Source of the DNA: Acanthamoeba lenticulata
Taxonomy: Eukaryota; Discosea; Longamoebia; Acanthamoebidae
Assembly: GCA_002179805.1 (NCBI GenBank)
Contig: NAVB01000447.1
Span: forward strand, 1-32,905
DNA length: 32,905 nt
Reading direction: 5' to 3'
The notes beneath the pieces were generated by a model that was not told the DNA's origin, did not search any database, and was given only the letters and a program-made list of their open reading frames with translations. This document shows, in pieces, positions 29,315-32,905 of this stretch. The position numbers and the translations under genes were made by a program. How positions within the stretch are numbered: the stretch's first letter is position 1; every line of letters starts with the position of its first letter.

Positions 29315-32300
29315 ATGGATGCCAATGCCAACGCCACGGGCACGGCAGCGCGCACTATCGTGTCGCTGGAGATGCTGCGTGAGCGCCACTCGGCCAAGGA
29401 ATTGGAGGAAGCCAACGTGGAGGAGATCTCGTTCGGCGAGCTCATGTCCATGAACGTCCTGAGCAACGAAGATATCAGCCTTTTCCACCAACAAGGCTTT
29501 CTGGTTGTGAAGGACGTGCTGACGGACGGCCAGTGCCGTCTGCTTGAGCGGAAAATAGTGGAGGTGCGTCCTCTCCCCTCTCCTCTCTTTAGCGGAGGTG
29601 CTCATGTGGCTGACGCACGTGCAGACGATAAACTTGAGCCTATTCGAGAAAGAGGACTACAAGATTGCTCCAGAGATCGACGGTTACAGCATCTTGGTGA
29701 GCCTGAAGGAGCAAAAAGCTTTGCTGGTTGACCACGACTGCGTCCGACGGAAAGGCACCAAGAAACGACCCTATGTCAGCAAACGAAACGGCCACTGGAA
29801 CCTGTACTGGCTCCCCGAGCTGCAGACCATCGTGAACTCTAACCCTAAGGTTCCTCCTCTCTTGTGCTCTCCTGCTGCCACAAAAATGATATATAAAAAG
29901 AAAAACAATAACAATTGAATAAAATTAACAAAATAAACAAAATAATCAATAAACAATAAATAAAATAAAAAAACTCATCAATATCATCGCACAGATCTAC
30001 ACTGTCAACCGGCAGCTGTACGGTAAGCACCAGCTCAGGTGTGGCCTCAACAACATCGGCCTTAAGCCCGCCGGGTCGACTGACGTGAAGAATTTGACCT
30101 TTGATGTCACTCCCTTTTCGGACAGCACTGGCCCGAACTGCGAATTGCGTTTGTGCTCCCCTCTTTGCCTCCCCCTCCCCCTCCCTCTTGGTGTTCGTCC
30201 TCTCGTGCTCATGACATTCGAACAACCACAACCACAACCACAACGACATATAGTGGAGCGTGGCATCAAAAGCGTCGTGTGCATCAGGTCCCCTGATGAC
30301 GTGTCGGCTCGGGATAGCGGAGCGTTTGAGATGGTCTCTTGCTTCCACCTCTACTTTGAACTCGCGGCTGCCTTCTTCCACCCGCGCACGGGCGTCCCCA
30401 AGTACCGCTTCCCGATGGACCCATCGGGAAAGGCCATCAAGGAGGCCGCCTTGATCGACCTCAACGCCTTCAACATCTACATCCAGATGTACACGCACAT
30501 CCAGCGCATCGACCTGCCGGCCGACGCGCCGATGCCCACCAGCGCGTCGGCCGCCTTGGCCTCCGTCGCGGAGATCGCCGAGGAGTTGCAGCTGTCGTCG
30601 CTCTTCACTCCGCCGCCGTCGCCAGTGCCAAGCTCAGAGTCTGACGAGACGGCCACGGAGGCCATGGCCTCGTGGGCGCCGCACGCGGCCTTGTGGACCC
30701 ACGCCTTGCAGGTCTACCACGGGCCGCAGCGGGCGGTGGTCCCGTCGCAGATCAAGCAGCTCGAGTGGACCGTGGTCCAGCTCGAGCCAGGCAGCTTGTT
30801 GGTGCGCGACTCGCGCACGCCCTACCGCACCCTGCGCAACAAGTCGACGACGTCGCCCTTCCTCTATGCCTGCTGCTCTTTTTCCAAGATCAAGGACGAG
30901 GTAAAGTACTACTCCAGCGACGCCTGGTCGACGCTGGGCAAGTGCAACCGCCGTATTGAAGGCACGTCTTCTCGTACGAGGTCGTACGTGTCGGCTACAC
31001 GCAAACATGCTGACGTCAGCACTGACCGACGCAGGTGCGCCGAAGAATTCAAAGAATTACAACGACCTCGAGCACTTTCTGTTTGAAAAGCATTACCACT
31101 CGGGCTACTCGACCCTCTTCACCTATGGTGCGCACAGTCCTGAGGTTGTGGCTCTACACAAGAAACTGATTCAGGTTTGTAATTTCTACTCGACAGACGG
31201 CGTCTACAACCACTTCAGGCAGGACAATCTGCTGTCCAAGGCCCTCTATGGCTGGGACTTTCTACTCCACAAAGCCTTCCCGTGGTCGACCTACGCCAAG
31301 ATGGCGCGGGCCGGGTTCACCTCGTCAGCAGGCCCGCTGAGCGAGTCCTCGGGCCCGTTATCACCCACGGCGACATCAGCGAAAACCACCGCTACCACAA
31401 CATCAAACAACAGCAACAACACAACTACCTCTCTCTCGACAGCTGGTCAGTCTGCGCCCAAGCCCACTCAGACCAAGGCGGCGACGGCCTCAACCAAGGT
31501 CACAGCATCCGCCGAAGAGGCCTCGGACAAAGCCTCGGGCAAGAAAAGGAAACGGGGCAGCGACCCGTCGCGCAAGCGGTCCAGCTCGGGGCTTAAGAAG
31601 CGCAAACGAAAGTCGAGCGCGGACGGGCTGCCGCAGGTTGTCAAGCAAGAAAAGCAACAACATCAGGTGGCCAACAACAACAACCACCAGGAGAACGGCG
31701 GCAGTGCGGCCCCGAGCGCCGCCGAGTCCACGACGACCTCGGCGAGCGCCGCGCCAGACGAGGCCGAAGCCGCCACAGAGGGTCGAGCCCGCGAGGCCTC
31801 GACGACAGAGCCTCCGGACAGCGGCAGCGAGTGGCGCTCGGTGAGCGGCATTCGCGGAGCGCCGGACTTGTCGGACGGCGATGAAGACAGTGGCGTCGCT
31901 GCCGTGCCCGAAGACAAGCCGCCCGCAGTGCAATCGTCGACTTCGCAGCCCGCCAAAGGCTCCGCAGCGGCCGATGCCCCGGCGCCGAAACGCCGCGGCC
32001 GGCCGCCGGGCTCGGGCCGCGGGCGAAGCAAGACGGAGCCTACGAGAGGTCGCGGCCGAGGCCGAGGCCGGAGAGGAGGACGCGGCGGGGGCCGCGGCGC
32101 CACAGATAGCAACGGAGCAGATGACCCAGCGGTGAAGAAGCCTCGCGGTCGGGGACGAGGCCTTCGAAAGTCGCCCCTGCTCGATCCGTTGGACGACATG
32201 CAGTCTGCCGATGTCATCACCGTAAACGACCAGCCCCCGACGTCCGCGCCACCGCATCCACACAAAGAGGCCAACATCAACAACAGCAACAACAGCGAAC

Positions 32301-32857
32301 CTGCGTTGGTCGAGCATCAGCCAACGCAGCGACTCGACGCCACCAGCGCCCAGGAGACGGTGTTGGCCGCAGGCTCTGTCGTTGGCACCACCGCCAACGC
32401 CGGGATCCCCAACAACAGCAACAACACCAATGATCACTTCAGCGGCGTCGCTCTGGCGAGAGCCGAGCGGAAGCAGGCGCTGATGCGGCCGCCAGAGAGC
32501 CAGCAGGAGGTGGAGGAGCTCCAGCGGCACGGCGGTCGCGTGGTCCACTCGCACATCGTCGTCTACGAAGAAAACGGGCGTATGAAGCGGAAGCGAAGCA
32601 TTCGCGTGCGCAGTCTCATCAGCGCGTCGGCGACCACCGCGTTGGGGGCCAACGCGGGCCAGCAGACGCCAGTGGTCGACAATCACCAGCAGCCCCCGCA
32701 GGAGCCACAACAAGAACAGCAGTCTGCAGCTGCTGCTGTCAATTGCCCACCACTACCCGCGTTCCCGCCGCCGTTCTCTTCACCCTTCTCGTCCTCCCCA
32801 CCTTCTTCCCACTTTGCCTCCCTCCACTCCTCCCTCGAGAACTCGCCTCTTCTCTGA
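29315..32857 (+). CDS. Phytanoyl-CoA dioxygenase-like protein with AT-hooks, likely nuclear
   Basis: Exons 29315-29563, 29625-29849, 29995-30148, 30254-30961 and 31035-32857 encode 1052 residues. The N-terminal half resembles PhyH-type 2-oxoglutarate/Fe(II) oxygenases: LFHQQGFLVVKDVL, GIKSVVCIRSPDD, DSGAFEMVSCFHLYFE, and LEPGSLLVRDSRTPYRTLRNKS. The expected HxD ligand pair appears as TFD (nt 30097-30105) and the distal His as Tyr (30823-30825), so iron binding is doubtful. The C-terminal half is low complexity, with nuclear-type basic clusters (GKKRKRG, LKKRKRKS), an AT-hook RRGRPPGSGRGR, RGRGRGRGRR and KKPRGRGRGLRK. The intron 30962-31034 is GC-AG (donor GCACGT). The oxygenase assignment rests on motif order only. 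The gene follows the 4CXXC zinc-finger gene on the same strand. Confidence 0.75.
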
Positions 32858-32905
32858 GATGTGAAATGCAAAATACAACTTTTTTGTTCTTGATTTATTT
32901 TATAA
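32858..32905 (+). other. 3' UTR of the oxygenase-like gene
   Basis: The last 48 bases turn A/T-rich after the stop codon and read as 3' UTR; nothing else is visible before the window ends. Confidence 0.6.

Overview
The window looks like nuclear DNA of a free-living amoebozoan, most like Acanthamoeba. Exons are GC-rich, introns are many and short (mostly 55-110 nt, T/A-rich), and genes are densely packed on both strands. The domain repertoire also fits: SH2 with FLVR, TKL kinase, RGS plus C2, plant/amoeba-type fucosyltransferase, PP2C. This is inference from composition and domains; no search was run. All splice sites were assigned by hand from reading-frame phase, splice dinucleotides and domain continuity. 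Every multi-exon model given as complete sums to a whole number of codons.

Layout. (+) 55-470: C-terminal end of an SH2 protein. (+) 1423-3992: PP2C phosphatase with a lysine-rich N-terminus. (+) 4371-6837: MFS transporter with sucrose/GPH-like motifs. (+) 6956-9467: helical-repeat protein of unknown function, convergent with (-) 11419-9592, an armadillo-like protein with an N-terminal membrane anchor. (+) 12096-15062: a TKL-type protein kinase fused in one frame to an Hsp70. It is convergent, 61 nt away, with (-) 19975-15124, a 1404-residue RGS-C2 protein. Then (-) 23452-20340, an alpha-1,3-fucosyltransferase (GT10) fused to LamG-like domains, and (-) 24533-23601, an intronless DNAJC17-like J protein. 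Divergent from these, (+) 25582-28952 encodes a nuclear protein with a CDCA7-type 4CXXC zinc finger, followed by (+) 29315-32857, a dioxygenase-fold protein with AT-hooks.

The most novel item is the kinase-Hsp70 fusion. The kinase half keeps its catalytic residues. The Hsp70 half has lost several residues that its family uses for ATP hydrolysis and allosteric coupling, and it lacks the helical lid. A second strong signal is splicing: 7 of about 54 inferred introns are GC-AG, five of them with the identical donor GCACGT. Other points are the GT10-LamG fusion, four tandem RRxS-bearing repeats in the RGS-C2 protein, and an oxygenase-like protein that seems to have lost two of three iron ligands and lies next to a chromatin-type zinc-finger gene.

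The genes do not form an operon or one pathway. Several are signalling parts (SH2, PP2C, kinase, RGS), two are chaperone-related (kinase-Hsp70, DNAJC17-like), and the last two look nuclear or chromatin-linked. No tRNA, rRNA, CRISPR array or transposon was recognised.
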